From the NCBI GenBank assembly GCA_009728235.1, contig WNZI01000003.1, forward strand, positions 1 through 64,000: DNA of 64,000 nt, written 5' to 3'. The notes under the pieces were generated by a model. It had not been told where the DNA came from. It saw only the letters and a list, made by a program, of their open reading frames with translations, and made no database searches. Each line of letters opens with the position of its first letter. Position 1 is the first letter of the stretch. This document shows positions 8,487 through 17,104 of the stretch, one piece after another. Source of the stretch: Vibrio cholerae (GTDB lineage Bacteria; Actinomycetota; Actinomycetes; Actinomycetales; Micrococcaceae). The translations under genes and the position numbers were made by a program.

Positions 8487-9125
8487 ATGACGGATGATGC
8501 TCAGCTCGAAAAGGTGGCTGATCTGTTCAAGGCGCTCAGCACGGCGTCCCGGCTGAGGATCCTGGTCTCCCTCGCGAGCGGCGAGGATTCCGTCGGTTCC
8601 TTGGTGAGAGCCACAGGATTGTCCCAACCCTTGGTATCGCAGCACCTGCGGGTGTTACGGAGCATGAATCTGGTCACCGTCAGCAGGTCGGGTCGGGAGG
8701 CCTTCTATTCGTTGACCGATGAGCACGTCGCCCACGTCATCGATGATGCCATCGCCCACACGGTCGAAGCATCACCCACCACCGATCACACCCACCCATT
8801 CCGAGCACGAGCCAAGGAGAAGAACATGACGACCGAGATCAAGGCCGAGCACACCCTCGACGACCACAGGCACGGCGCCGCCGACTGCACCCACGAGACT
8901 GTCCAGCACGGCGACCACACGGACTACCTCCATGACGGCCACCGTCACGCAGAGCATGACGGGCACTACGACGAGCACGATGAGCCCGCCGAGCACAGCC
9001 TCTCCGATCACACCCACGGCGCAGCGGACTGCACCCACGAAGGCGTCGAGCACGGCGACCACACGGACTACGTCCACGACGGCCACCGCCACGCCGCGCA
9101 CGGGGACCATTACGACGAACACTAG
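8487..9125 (+). CDS. ArsR/SmtB-type regulator fused to a duplicated His-rich metal-binding tail
   Basis: 212 residues. Residues about 1-95 are a winged-helix ArsR/SmtB repressor ('DLFKALSTASRLRILVSLASG', 'GLSQPLVSQHLRVL', 'REAFYSL'), ending in a His-containing helix. Residues about 114-212 hold two tandem copies of a roughly 45-residue His/Asp/Glu-rich unit ('HGAADCTHE', 'HGDHTDY', 'HDGHRHA', 'DEH'). An ATG at 8826, with AAGGAGAAG before it, lies in frame at the junction, so the tail may also be made alone as a 99-residue metal-binding protein like those encoded free-standing in zinc loci of relatives. It is upstream of, and convergent with, aztA. Zinc is the likely metal by context. Confidence 0.85.
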   Translation: MTDDAQLEKVADLFKALSTASRLRILVSLASGEDSVGSLVRATGLSQPLVSQHLRVLRSMNLVTVSRSGREAFYSLTDEHVAHVIDDAIAHTVEASPTTDHTHPFRARAKEKNMTTEIKAEHTLDDHRHGAADCTHETVQHGDHTDYLHDGHRHAEHDGHYDEHDEPAEHSLSDHTHGAADCTHEGVEHGDHTDYVHDGHRHAAHGDHYDEH

Positions 9126-9147
9126 AACGCTTCCCGAAGCGCTCCAC

Positions 9148-9184
9148 GGAACAGCACCGGTCCCGACGGGACCGGTGCTGTTCC
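9148..9184. terminator. Bidirectional hairpin between the ArsR-type gene and aztA
   Basis: A perfect 17-bp stem (9148-9164 and 9168-9184) with a 3-nt loop lies between two convergent genes, 22 bp after one stop and 45 bp after the other. It can serve both strands. Confidence 0.85.
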
Positions 9185-9229
9185 GTTCGACCTGGTGCGA
9201 AGCGGCGACCGGTGGACGGCGCTTGGGCC

Positions 9230-9949
9230 TCAGCGGTGATGCACGCGCCCTGGACCCGCGGAGACCACCCGACCGGCCTCCAGCCGGATGACGTGATCGG
9301 CGGCGGCGAGGGCCGCGTCGTCGTGCGATACACAGACCACGGTCGCCCCGCGGTCGCGCTCGGCGAGCAGGACGTCGGCGAACACTGCACGGGTGGCAGC
9401 GTCGAGACCGGTGGTGGGCTCGTCGAGCAGCACGACGTCGGCACGCTGTGCCAGACCCTGGGCCAAGAAGGCGCGCTGTCGCTGCCCCCCCGACAGGGCA
9501 GTGAGAGGGCGGTCCCGGAATCCGTCGAGCCCGACCAGACCGATGCACTCGTCGACGACGTCACGATCCTCGGCGCCCAGGCGTCGAAGAAGGCCCGTAC
9601 TGGACCACCGCCCCATCGTGACCACATCCCGCACCGTGAGCGGCATGCGGTCGGAGACCTCGCTCCGCTGGACGACGAGAGCCCTGCGCACCCGCGGCGG
9701 AACCGACACCTTCCCCCGACGCGGGGCGAGCAGGCCGGCGAGCACCGCAAGCGCCGTGGACTTGCCCGACCCGTTGGCTCCCGCGATGACCGTCACGGCA
9801 CCCGAGCGGATCACGAGGGAGGTACCACAGAGGGCATCGACGCCGTCGTGGTCGAACCAGACGTCGGTGAGCGACAGCTCATAGGACCCCCGGGCAGCCG
9901 GAACCGGCCGGGAAAGCGTGGAGCTGGAAGGAGATCGAGCCGAAGACAT
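9230..9949 (-). CDS. aztA: Zinc ABC transporter ATP-binding protein AztA
   Basis: 239 residues. Walker A 'GANGSGKST', signature 'LSGGQRQRA', Walker B 'VVLLDEP', H-loop 'VSHDD'. It energises the permease AztB, which is encoded divergently 53 bp away; this split layout sets it apart from a usual aztABCD operon. A Zur-like box lies between the two starts. The first 20 residues are Ser/Pro-rich and not conserved-looking, so the true start could be slightly downstream. Confidence 0.88.
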   Translation of the reverse strand: MSSARSPSSSTLSRPVPAARGSYELSLTDVWFDHDGVDALCGTSLVIRSGAVTVIAGANGSGKSTALAVLAGLLAPRRGKVSVPPRVRRALVVQRSEVSDRMPLTVRDVVTMGRWSSTGLLRRLGAEDRDVVDECIGLVGLDGFRDRPLTALSGGQRQRAFLAQGLAQRADVVLLDEPTTGLDAATRAVFADVLLAERDRGATVVCVSHDDAALAAADHVIRLEAGRVVSAGPGRVHHR

Positions 9950-9967
9950 CCCCCGAAGCTACCATGT

Positions 9968-9987
9968 TGAGAACGATAGTCATTTAA
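9968..9987. promoter_or_regulatory. Zur-box-like sequence between aztA and aztB
   Basis: TGAGAACGATAGTCATTTAA resembles actinobacterial Zur boxes (TGAnAAcGATnnTCATTTtCA pattern, judged by eye). It sits in the 53-bp space between divergent aztA and aztB, where one Zur dimer pair could control both. Confidence 0.5.
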
Positions 9988-10002
9988 GTCTAGGGTTTCC
10001 CT

Positions 10003-10917
10003 GTGACCCTGCTCCTCGAACCTTTCGCTACCGATTTCATGCTGCGTGCGCTGATGGGCGGCACGCTCTGTGCGGCCATCTGCGCCGTCGTCGGGACATG
10101 GGTAGTGATCCGGGGTATGGCTTTCCTCGGTGAGGCGATGGCTCACGGCATGCTTCCCGGGGTCGCCCTGGCGACTCTCGCAGGCGTGCCCGTCATCCTC
10201 GGCGCGGCCTGCAGCGCGATCGTGATGAGCCTCGGCGTGAGTTTCCTGACCCGCCGGGGGCGCCTCTCCCATGACACGAGCATCGGCCTGTTCTTCGTCG
10301 GCATGCTCGCCGCAGGCATCATCATCATCTCCCATTCACGCAGCTTCGCGACCGATGCGACGGCCATCCTCTTCGGGGACGTCCTGGCTATCGGGTCCGG
10401 CGAGCTCGGCCTGCTGACCGGCGCTCTCATCCTCACCCTCCTCGTCGCGGTGACCTTCCACCGCGCCTTCGTCGCTCTCGCCTTCGACCGCAGGATCGCC
10501 CAGGTCCTCGGGCTGCGGCCGCGTCTGGCCCAGGTGCTCCTCGTCGGTCTGGTGACACTGGCCGTCGTCGCCTCCTACCAGGCGGTGGGCGCACTGCTCG
10601 TGATCGGCCTGCTGCTCGCTCCGGCCGTCGCCGCCTCTCCCTGGACCTCGCGCATACCGGTCACCATGGCCCTCGCGGCGCTGATCGGTGCTGCGTCCGT
10701 CTTCCTCGGACTCCTCGCCTCATGGCACTACGGCACGGCCGCCGGTGCATCGATCGCCCTCGCCGCCATCGGGTGCGCCGCCCTGTCCAGCAGCACGCGC
10801 GCCCTCACCCGTCGACGCGCCACCAACCAGCCCGTCATCAGCCCCACCACCCCACGCTTGGCCGGTCCGGAACCGGTTGCCGCTCCGTCACAGAAAGTTC
10901 TTCGTGCGAACGCCTAA
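10003..10917 (+). CDS. aztB: Zinc ABC transporter permease AztB
   Basis: 304 residues from a GTG. Eight or nine hydrophobic segments of the ABC-3 (ZnuB/MntB) family, with 'GMAFLGEAMAHGMLPGVAL' and 'YQAVGALLVIGLLLAPA' as typical cytoplasmic-loop and helix motifs. It forms the membrane channel for zinc passed on by AztC and driven by AztA. The C-terminus is a basic, Pro/Thr-rich tail. It overlaps the following aztD by 14 bp, so the two are translationally linked. Confidence 0.9.
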   Translation: MTLLLEPFATDFMLRALMGGTLCAAICAVVGTWVVIRGMAFLGEAMAHGMLPGVALATLAGVPVILGAACSAIVMSLGVSFLTRRGRLSHDTSIGLFFVGMLAAGIIIISHSRSFATDATAILFGDVLAIGSGELGLLTGALILTLLVAVTFHRAFVALAFDRRIAQVLGLRPRLAQVLLVGLVTLAVVASYQAVGALLVIGLLLAPAVAASPWTSRIPVTMALAALIGAASVFLGLLASWHYGTAAGASIALAAIGCAALSSSTRALTRRRATNQPVISPTTPRLAGPEPVAAPSQKVLRANA

Positions 10918-12166
10918 GACACTGCTTCTCTCCCTTCCCCTGCTCGCCCTCACGCTTTCCTCGTGCTCCCCGGCGGGACCAGCCGGTGATACCGTCACCG
11001 ATCCTGCGACTGCTTCCAGCTCAGCAGCCGCCCTCGGCGACGGCCACGGAACCATCGAGGGCTCCACCGAGGTCGCGGAGCCCCAGCTTCACCTGATGAC
11101 CCTGGACACCGAGGGTTCGATCGCCATGCTCGACCTGGCCGACGGGACCACCACCGACATCGGGGACCTCCAGGACGTCAGCTCCACCACCACCGACGGC
11201 CGCTACCTCTTCGCGTCGTCCGCGACCACAGGGGAGATGACGGTCATCGACAGCGGCATGTGGACCTGGGACCACGAGGACCACTTCCACTACTACCGCG
11301 GCGCATCGAAGCTGGTCGGCGCCGTCGACGGCACAGGTGAAGCAGTGGTCACGTCCGGCTCTTCTGCGACCGGAATCTACTTCCCCGAGAGCGGGGAGGG
11401 CACCCTGCTCGACAACGACGCCCTGAGCAAGGGAGAACTGACCGTCCGCTCCGAGTTCACCACCGAGCCGCATGCCGGGATGCTGGTACCACTTCACGAT
11501 TTCACCCTCCTGACCGAACCCGGGGCCGACGGCACAGCAGCCTCCGTCCAGGTGTACGACGCAATCGGCGAGCGCGTGACCGGCGCGACCGCCGATTGCG
11601 ACGACGCGCAGGGCACGATCACCACATCGGTCGGCGCCGTCATCGGGTGCGACGACGGCGCCCTCCTCGCAACGGTCGACGGCGATGGCGTCACCTTCGA
11701 GCGCATTCCCTACCCAACCGGCGTCGACGCGGAGAAGGCGACCGCATTCCGTGCGCGCGAAGGCCGACCGACGGTCGCCGCGGTCGCCGGTGAGCAGGGC
11801 GCCTGGTTGCTCGATACCCGCAAACGCTCCTGGCAGCTCATCCCGACCGACGGACCGCTGCTGCAGGTGTCCGCCGTCAACGACAAGGAAGGTCATGTCG
11901 TCGCCCTCGGCGACGACGGGCGGGTCCTCGTCCTGTCCGCCGAGACCGGGAGAACCCTCGCTGCTACCGATCCGCTGCTGACCGAGACCCTGGCCGACCC
12001 CGGGCTGTTGGCCGGGGTCGAACTCATCGCCGACCAGCAGCGCGCCTACCTCAATGCTCCCGCCGAACAGCAGCTCCATGAGATCGACTTCGCGGACGAC
12101 GCGCGCATCGCCCGGACCTTCGCGACGGACATCGTTCCCCTTCACGTCGCGGAGACCGGCCGATGA
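10904..12166 (+). CDS. aztD: Zinc metallochaperone AztD, first copy
   Basis: 420 residues from the GTG at 10904, inside the end of aztB; the frame extends upstream, but only this start gives a lipoprotein signal ('LPLLALTLSSCSP'). The rest is a beta-propeller-like repeat protein ('TEGSIAMLDLADG', 'DGRYLFASS', His/Asp-rich 'TWDHEDHFHYY'). AztD in Paracoccus binds zinc in the periplasm and hands it to AztC; here it would act at the outer face of the membrane. The stop overlaps the aztC start. A second copy follows aztC. Confidence 0.85.
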   Translation: MRTPKTLLLSLPLLALTLSSCSPAGPAGDTVTDPATASSSAAALGDGHGTIEGSTEVAEPQLHLMTLDTEGSIAMLDLADGTTTDIGDLQDVSSTTTDGRYLFASSATTGEMTVIDSGMWTWDHEDHFHYYRGASKLVGAVDGTGEAVVTSGSSATGIYFPESGEGTLLDNDALSKGELTVRSEFTTEPHAGMLVPLHDFTLLTEPGADGTAASVQVYDAIGERVTGATADCDDAQGTITTSVGAVIGCDDGALLATVDGDGVTFERIPYPTGVDAEKATAFRAREGRPTVAAVAGEQGAWLLDTRKRSWQLIPTDGPLLQVSAVNDKEGHVVALGDDGRVLVLSAETGRTLAATDPLLTETLADPGLLAGVELIADQQRAYLNAPAEQQLHEIDFADDARIARTFATDIVPLHVAETGR

Positions 12167-13080
12167 ACCCCCTGCGTGGGCCCCTTGCACTGGTCCTCGC
12201 CTCAGCGGCCGTGATCGCAGCGTCGGGTTGTGCCGCTACCGGCTCCGACAGACCCGTCATCGTGGTCACCACCAACATCCTCGGGGATGTCGTCCGGAAC
12301 GTCGTCGGCGAGGAGGCCGACGTGCGCGTTCTCATGCAACCCAACGCCGATCCCCACTCCTTCGAGATCTCCGCGCAGGACGGGGCCATGATGCGCCAGG
12401 CCGACCTGATCGTCACCAACGGGCTGGGCCTCGAGGAGGGACTGCAGCAGCACATCGACGGCGCGCAGTCCGAAGACGTCCCCATCCTGGTCGCCGGGGA
12501 GATCATCGAGCCCCTCGCCTACACCGAGGGCGAGGCGGAGGGAGCCCTCGATCCGCACTTCTGGACCGACCCGGCCCTCATGGTCGACGTCGTCGACGCG
12601 GTCGAGGAACGGATCCTCGGGATCGACGGCATCGACAGCCGAGCCGTCGAGGGCTACACCACCACCTACTCGGACGAGCTGACGGAACTCGACGCAGCCA
12701 TGACCGAATCCTTCGCGGCGATTCCCGCCGATCGCCGGAACCTGGTGACCAATCACCATGTCTTCGGCTATCTCGCGGAACGCTACGACTTCCGGATCAT
12801 CGGCGCCGTCATCCCCGGCGGCACCACACTGGCCTCGCCCAGCGCCTCGGACCTCCGCGACCTCGTCACCGCCATCGAGGAGGCGAAGGTGACCACCATC
12901 TTCGCCGAATCGTCCCACCCCGACCGGCTCGTCCAGGTCCTCGCTGACGGCGCGAACCTGGAGGTCGACGTCGTCGAGCTCTTCACGGAATCACTCACAG
13001 ACCCCGGCGAAGGTGCTGACACGTACCTCGCCATGATGCGCACGAACACGGAGCGCATCACCACCGGACTCTCGCCATGA
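12163..13080 (+). CDS. aztC: Zinc ABC transporter substrate-binding lipoprotein AztC
   Basis: 305 residues, ATGA overlap with aztD before it. Lipobox 'AASGCAA'. A cluster A-I metal-binding fold is indicated by the ligand-bearing motifs 'NADPHSFEIS', 'LDPHFWTDP', 'VTNHHVFGYLAERYDF' and the acidic 'FAESSHPDR' site. The long His-rich loop of ZnuA is absent; only a short acidic stretch precedes 'DPHFW', as in AztC, which depends on AztD for zinc. It overlaps the second aztD by 4 bp. Confidence 0.9.
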   Translation: MNPLRGPLALVLASAAVIAASGCAATGSDRPVIVVTTNILGDVVRNVVGEEADVRVLMQPNADPHSFEISAQDGAMMRQADLIVTNGLGLEEGLQQHIDGAQSEDVPILVAGEIIEPLAYTEGEAEGALDPHFWTDPALMVDVVDAVEERILGIDGIDSRAVEGYTTTYSDELTELDAAMTESFAAIPADRRNLVTNHHVFGYLAERYDFRIIGAVIPGGTTLASPSASDLRDLVTAIEEAKVTTIFAESSHPDRLVQVLADGANLEVDVVELFTESLTDPGEGADTYLAMMRTNTERITTGLSP

Positions 13081-14363
13081 GATTCCCGACCCTGAAAGAC
13101 ACCATGACATCGAACACGCTCCCGCTCCTTCCGCATCGACGGCGCCTGGCGCTCGCGGCGACCGTTGCCGCCTCCGCCCTGCTTCTGACGGCGTGCGGAT
13201 CCTCCTCAGGACCGGCATCGGAGGCATCGGCCGATCCCGACGCCACTTCCTCGGCCGCCGCCGCGTCGCCGACTCCCCGCGTCGCGCTCACCTACGACGG
13301 CGGAATCGCCGTCCTCGACGGCACCACACTGGAACTCGAGGGAGACCTGCCCATCGACGGATTCACCCGCCTCAACCCCGCCGGAGACGGCCGCCACGCG
13401 CTGGTCACCGTTCCCGAGGGTTTCCAGGTCCTCGACCTCGGTACCTGGACCGATTCCTCGGGATCCCAGCAGGCCGAGCCCCGGCTCACGGATCTGATGT
13501 TCGAGGCCGACACCGCCGGCCACGTGGTCCAGCACGCCGACAAGACCATCCTCTACGCCGACGGCACCAGCGACACCACCATCTTCACCACCGACGACCT
13601 GCTCGACGCCGGGGACAGCCTCCCGGCGACCGAGGTCATCGAGGGGGATGAAGCCCACCACGGCGTCTCGGTGCTCCTCGAGGACGGCACGTTCCTCACG
13701 ACGGTCGGGAACTCCGAGAGCCGCTCGGGCATCAAGGTCCTCGACGCCGACGGCAACGAGATCGCCACCAGCGACGAGTGTCCCTCGGTCCACGGCGAGG
13801 GCACCGCGATGAACGAGGTCGTCGTCTTCGGCTGCAGTGACGGCGCTCTGGTGTACGACAACGGTGAGATCACCAAGATCACGGCTCCCGACGAGTTCGG
13901 CCGTATGGGTAACGCGTACGTCAGCGAGACCAGCCCCATCATCGCCGGTGACTACAAGTCGGACCCGGACCTCGAGGGCTACCTGCTGCACCAGCTGACA
14001 CTCATCGACACCGAGACGAAGACCATGGAGGTCATCGACCTGCCCGAAGGCGTCGAGTACACCTTCCGCGACGTCGCACGCGGCCCGAATGACGAGATCC
14101 TGATCATCGCCTCCGACGGAGCCCTGCACACCATGGACCCCGAGACCGGGGAGATCACCGGATCGACGCCAGTGGTCGACCCCTGGGAGGGCCCTGTCGA
14201 GTGGCAGGACCCGCACCCCGCGCTGAAGGTCGTCGGCGGCACGGCGTACGTCACCGACCCCGCTGCGAAGAAGATCCACGCGATCGACCTCGCCTCGGGC
14301 AAGATCACCTCGTCCGTCGAACTGCCCGGTGCTCCGAACGAGATCGCCGTCGTCGAAGGCTGA
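13077..14363 (+). CDS. aztD: Zinc metallochaperone AztD, second copy
   Basis: 428 residues from the ATG overlapping the aztC stop; an alternative ATG at 13104 is nearer the signal. Lipobox 'LLLTACGS'. Propeller-like repeats match the first copy in order ('YDGGIAVLDGTTLELEG', 'GRHALVTVPEG', 'FGCSDGALVYDN', 'DPAAKKIHAIDLASGKI'), but the sequence is clearly divergent, so this is an old duplication. The His-rich patch of the first copy ('DHEDHFHYY') is replaced by 'TAGHVVQHADKT' and 'EAHHGVSV', which may change affinity. Last gene before a strong terminator. Confidence 0.85.
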   Translation: MRFPTLKDTMTSNTLPLLPHRRRLALAATVAASALLLTACGSSSGPASEASADPDATSSAAAASPTPRVALTYDGGIAVLDGTTLELEGDLPIDGFTRLNPAGDGRHALVTVPEGFQVLDLGTWTDSSGSQQAEPRLTDLMFEADTAGHVVQHADKTILYADGTSDTTIFTTDDLLDAGDSLPATEVIEGDEAHHGVSVLLEDGTFLTTVGNSESRSGIKVLDADGNEIATSDECPSVHGEGTAMNEVVVFGCSDGALVYDNGEITKITAPDEFGRMGNAYVSETSPIIAGDYKSDPDLEGYLLHQLTLIDTETKTMEVIDLPEGVEYTFRDVARGPNDEILIIASDGALHTMDPETGEITGSTPVVDPWEGPVEWQDPHPALKVVGGTAYVTDPAAKKIHAIDLASGKITSSVELPGAPNEIAVVEG

Positions 14364-14376
14364 TCCGTTCCGACAC

Positions 14377-14414
14377 GAGGAAGGCCGGCGCCGTACGCGG
14401 AGCCGGCCTTCCTC
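14377..14414. terminator. Bidirectional terminator after the azt operon
   Basis: Arms 14377-14389 and 14401-14414 (GAGGAAGGCCGGC with its complement) lie between the convergent stops of aztD and the DUF4031-HD gene. Confidence 0.8.
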
Positions 14415-14416
14415 CG

Positions 14417-15304
14417 TCAGTACGGCGGAAGCGAGGCCAGTTCCCGTGCGAGATTCCGTGCGGCGCTCTCCGCCCACAGAGCACGCGCCGCATCGCTGTG
14501 GTACAGCGGATCGAGCGCCATCAGCCTCTGCAGCACGGCGCGCCTCCCTGCGGTGAAGGCATCGTCGGGGACGTGCGCGTAGTCACGCCTTACTGCGGCG
14601 GCGTACCGGGCGTAGTCCTCGGGCGCCGAACCCAGTACCGACAGGTCGGCGTCGCAGAGGAGCTCGCCGGCCCGATCGCCCGCCTCCGGGTCATGCCCGA
14701 TCGTCAGCAGGACGAGCCGCGCGACCTCGCGCGCCCCCGCCTCACCGACCGATCCCCGCAACCGTTCGACGGCGAGCGCTGCCGACCTGCGTTCGTCGTC
14801 ACCGGCCACGCCGTCGTACACGGCATCGTGGAACCACGCAGCCAGAAGCACGGTGTCGCGCATCCGGGCGTCGGACGGTCCCAGCAGCCGATCCAGTGCC
14901 TCGAGGACCGCCAGGAGATGTGTCATCGAGTGGTAGCTGCGATGCGGCTCGCTCCAGCGGTCGAGCAGTTCCTCCCCGAGCGCCGGATGGTCGGGCCGGA
15001 GCCGTTCCCAGCGGGACCGGAGGGTCGCCCGCAGCTTGGGCCCCCGCCGTCGCGCCGGAACCCTGAGTCCGCTCCGGATCAACGACCGGACGAGGTCGGT
15101 ACCGCTGACTTCGAGCGCACCCCTGTCGACGAGCTCGCGGTACCGCCCGACCGGTACGTCGTAGTGGTCCTCGTCGAAGGCGCGGCGCGAGACACCTGCC
15201 GCTGCGGCGAAGGTGTGGAGCTCCTCGAGCGACACCGTCGAGACGAGATGCGAGAAGACCGTACCGTGAGCGGGCCAGGACGGTGGATCGATCAGGACGG
15301 CCAT
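14417..15304 (-). CDS. DUF4031 domain fused to HD-type hydrolase domain
   Basis: 295 residues from the ATG at 15304 ('MAVLIDPPSWPAHGTVFSHL' is the typical N-terminus of DUF4031; the longer frame is not used). Residues 1-85 are DUF4031. About 110-290 form an HD-like predicted metal-dependent phosphohydrolase ('RSYHSMTHLLAVLEAL', 'AAWFHDAVYDG', 'LCDADLSVLG'), which has the H...HD...D ligand order. A cytosolic nucleotide-related hydrolase is possible but unproven. Neighbours give no clue: it is convergent with the azt operon and divergent from lsr2. Confidence 0.85.
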   Translation of the reverse strand: MAVLIDPPSWPAHGTVFSHLVSTVSLEELHTFAAAAGVSRRAFDEDHYDVPVGRYRELVDRGALEVSGTDLVRSLIRSGLRVPARRRGPKLRATLRSRWERLRPDHPALGEELLDRWSEPHRSYHSMTHLLAVLEALDRLLGPSDARMRDTVLLAAWFHDAVYDGVAGDDERRSAALAVERLRGSVGEAGAREVARLVLLTIGHDPEAGDRAGELLCDADLSVLGSAPEDYARYAAAVRRDYAHVPDDAFTAGRRAVLQRLMALDPLYHSDAARALWAESAARNLARELASLPPY

Positions 15305-15501
15305 GACCAGCAGTCTAAACGGGGCCGGATGCCTTCCTGCCGCCCGTCGACCCGCCACTCACGAAAGGGGGACGTCGAGCTCGACGTCGCCCATTCCTCG
15401 CATTGCCCACCCATAGCTCCTCTCCCCTGTTGTCGGAACATTCCGGGATAGGGTCGATGGAATGGGGCGATGAATTCATTCGGACGACGCAGGAGAATTT
15501 G

Positions 15502-15837
15502 ATGGCGCAGCGAGTACAGGTGGAACTGGTCGATGACCTCACAGGTGAAGAAGCACAGGAGACAGTGCGCTTCGCCCTGGACGGGACCAATTACGAGATC
15601 GACCTGACCGAGTCCAATGCGCAGGCCCTGCGCTCCGCATTGTCCGACTACGTGGACAAGAGCCGGAAGTCCGGTTCGGGCAAGCAGTCGGCGACCGGCC
15701 AGAAGGCGACGGTGTCCAAGTCCAAGCGCGAGGACACGCAGCAGATCCGCCAGTGGGCGCAGGAGAACGGATACAACCCGAGCTCGCGGGGCCGCATCAC
15801 GCAGTCCATCATCGACGCCTACAACGAGAGCCGCTGA
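15502..15837 (+). CDS. lsr2: Lsr2 nucleoid-associated protein
   Basis: 111 residues; the ATG at 15502 follows AGGAG. The N-terminal oligomerisation domain ('VQVELVDDLTGEEA', 'VRFALDGTNYEIDL') is joined by a Ser/Lys/Gly linker to a DNA-binding domain ending in 'SSRGRITQSIIDAY', whose R-G-R inserts in the minor groove of AT-rich DNA. Lsr2 bridges DNA and silences AT-rich, often acquired, genes. A hairpin follows the stop. A shorter paralogue lies at 19415-19729. Confidence 0.95.
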   Translation: MAQRVQVELVDDLTGEEAQETVRFALDGTNYEIDLTESNAQALRSALSDYVDKSRKSGSGKQSATGQKATVSKSKREDTQQIRQWAQENGYNPSSRGRITQSIIDAYNESR

Positions 15838-15845
15838 ATTCCAGC

Positions 15846-15877
15846 AGCCCATCGTGCGTCGCGGCGCACGATGGGTT
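15846..15877 (+). terminator. Terminator hairpin after lsr2
   Basis: An 11-bp core stem (15848-15858 with 15865-15875), extended by an A-T and a G-T pair, 6-nt loop, 10 bp after the lsr2 stop. Confidence 0.75.
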
Positions 15878-16000
15878 GCCGCTCGCGGGCGTGACGAATC
15901 GCCGTCGGGCCTGTACAAATCGCTTGGACCATGAGATTCTCCGGAGGAATTCGCATCACATACCGGCCTCGTGCCGGAGCGACGCCACCGGGGGCACTCC

Positions 16001-17095
16001 ATGTCAGCACCAGGCACCACTCTCCTCGCGATCGGAACCAAGAAGGGCTTGTGGCTCGCCACCAGCCCGGACCGCCGCACCTGGACCGTGTCCGAGCCGA
16101 CGTTCCTCATGGAGGAGATTCCCAGCGTGGCCATCGACACCAGGGGTGGCACAACACGCATCTTCGCGGGCCGGATGTCCTGGCACTTCGGTCCGTGCAT
16201 CTCGACATCCGACGACCTCGGCGAGACCTGGACGGAACCGAAGGAGGGCGGTATCCGCTTCGGCCCCGACGACGGGGCCGCACTCGAGCGGATCTGGCAG
16301 ATCCAGCCGGACGCGGAGGATCGCCCCGGCGTCGTCTGGGCCGGGTGTCAGCCCATCTCGGTATGGAAGTCGACGGATCACGGCGAGACCTTCGAACTGA
16401 ACCGGGGGCTGTGGAACCATCCGCACAGGAGCGAGTGGGGCGAGGGCTTCGGCGGGGCTGCGGCCCATACCGTGCTGCCGAGCCCGGCGGACGACACGGT
16501 GCACGTCGCGATGAGCACGGGCGGGGTCTACCGGTCCGACGACGGGGGCACCTCATGGCAGCCACGCAACCGGGGGATCAGCGCCTACTTCCTGCCGGAC
16601 CCCTCGCCGGAGTTCGGTCAGTGTGTCCACAAGATCGCCCGGGACGCCGTCGATCCTGATCACCTCTTCGCGCAGAACCATCACGGCGTGTATGCGAGCC
16701 GGGACCGCGGCGATTCCTGGCAGTCGATCGCCGAGGGCCTGCCCGCGGACTTCGGCTTCGTGATGCTCACCCACCCCCACCGCGGCGGCACGGCGTGGGT
16801 CATCCCGCTGAAGGCGGACGGCGAGCGCATCCCGCCGGACGGGCACCTCATGGTGCACAGGACGGACGATGGCGGTGGGACCTGGCGCGCCGGTGACGCC
16901 GGGCTCCCGCGGGCGGACTACAACGCGGTGCTGCGCGACGCCGCGTGTGTGGACACCGCTGCTGTCGCCGGCGTGTACTTCGGCACGCGGGGCGGGACGG
17001 TGTACGCCAGCGCTGACGAGGGACTCACCTTCCAGGAGGTCGTCAGCCATCTTCCCGACGTCCTCTCGGTGCGCGCCGCCGTCATACCAGCCTGA
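16001..17095 (+). CDS. BNR-repeat (sialidase-like) propeller protein
   Basis: 364 residues from the ATG at 16001 (GGGGG at 15990-15994). At least six BNR/Asp-box repeats are seen: 'TSDDLGETW', 'STDHGETF', 'SDDGGTSW', 'SRDRGDSW', 'TDDGGGTW', 'SADEGLTF'. No signal peptide, so it is probably cytosolic and not a secreted glycosidase; the sialidase arginine triad is not evident. The next gene, 9 bp later, encodes a MoaD/ThiS-like protein. The pair is likely one transcription unit. Function unknown. Confidence 0.8.
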   Translation: MSAPGTTLLAIGTKKGLWLATSPDRRTWTVSEPTFLMEEIPSVAIDTRGGTTRIFAGRMSWHFGPCISTSDDLGETWTEPKEGGIRFGPDDGAALERIWQIQPDAEDRPGVVWAGCQPISVWKSTDHGETFELNRGLWNHPHRSEWGEGFGGAAAHTVLPSPADDTVHVAMSTGGVYRSDDGGTSWQPRNRGISAYFLPDPSPEFGQCVHKIARDAVDPDHLFAQNHHGVYASRDRGDSWQSIAEGLPADFGFVMLTHPHRGGTAWVIPLKADGERIPPDGHLMVHRTDDGGGTWRAGDAGLPRADYNAVLRDAACVDTAAVAGVYFGTRGGTVYASADEGLTFQEVVSHLPDVLSVRAAVIPA

Positions 17096-17104
17096 CCACC
17101 GCTG

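Noticed and set aside
16001-17095. Secreted sialidase
   Set aside because: BNR repeats are present, but there is no signal peptide and no clear catalytic arginine triad or Tyr/Glu pair.
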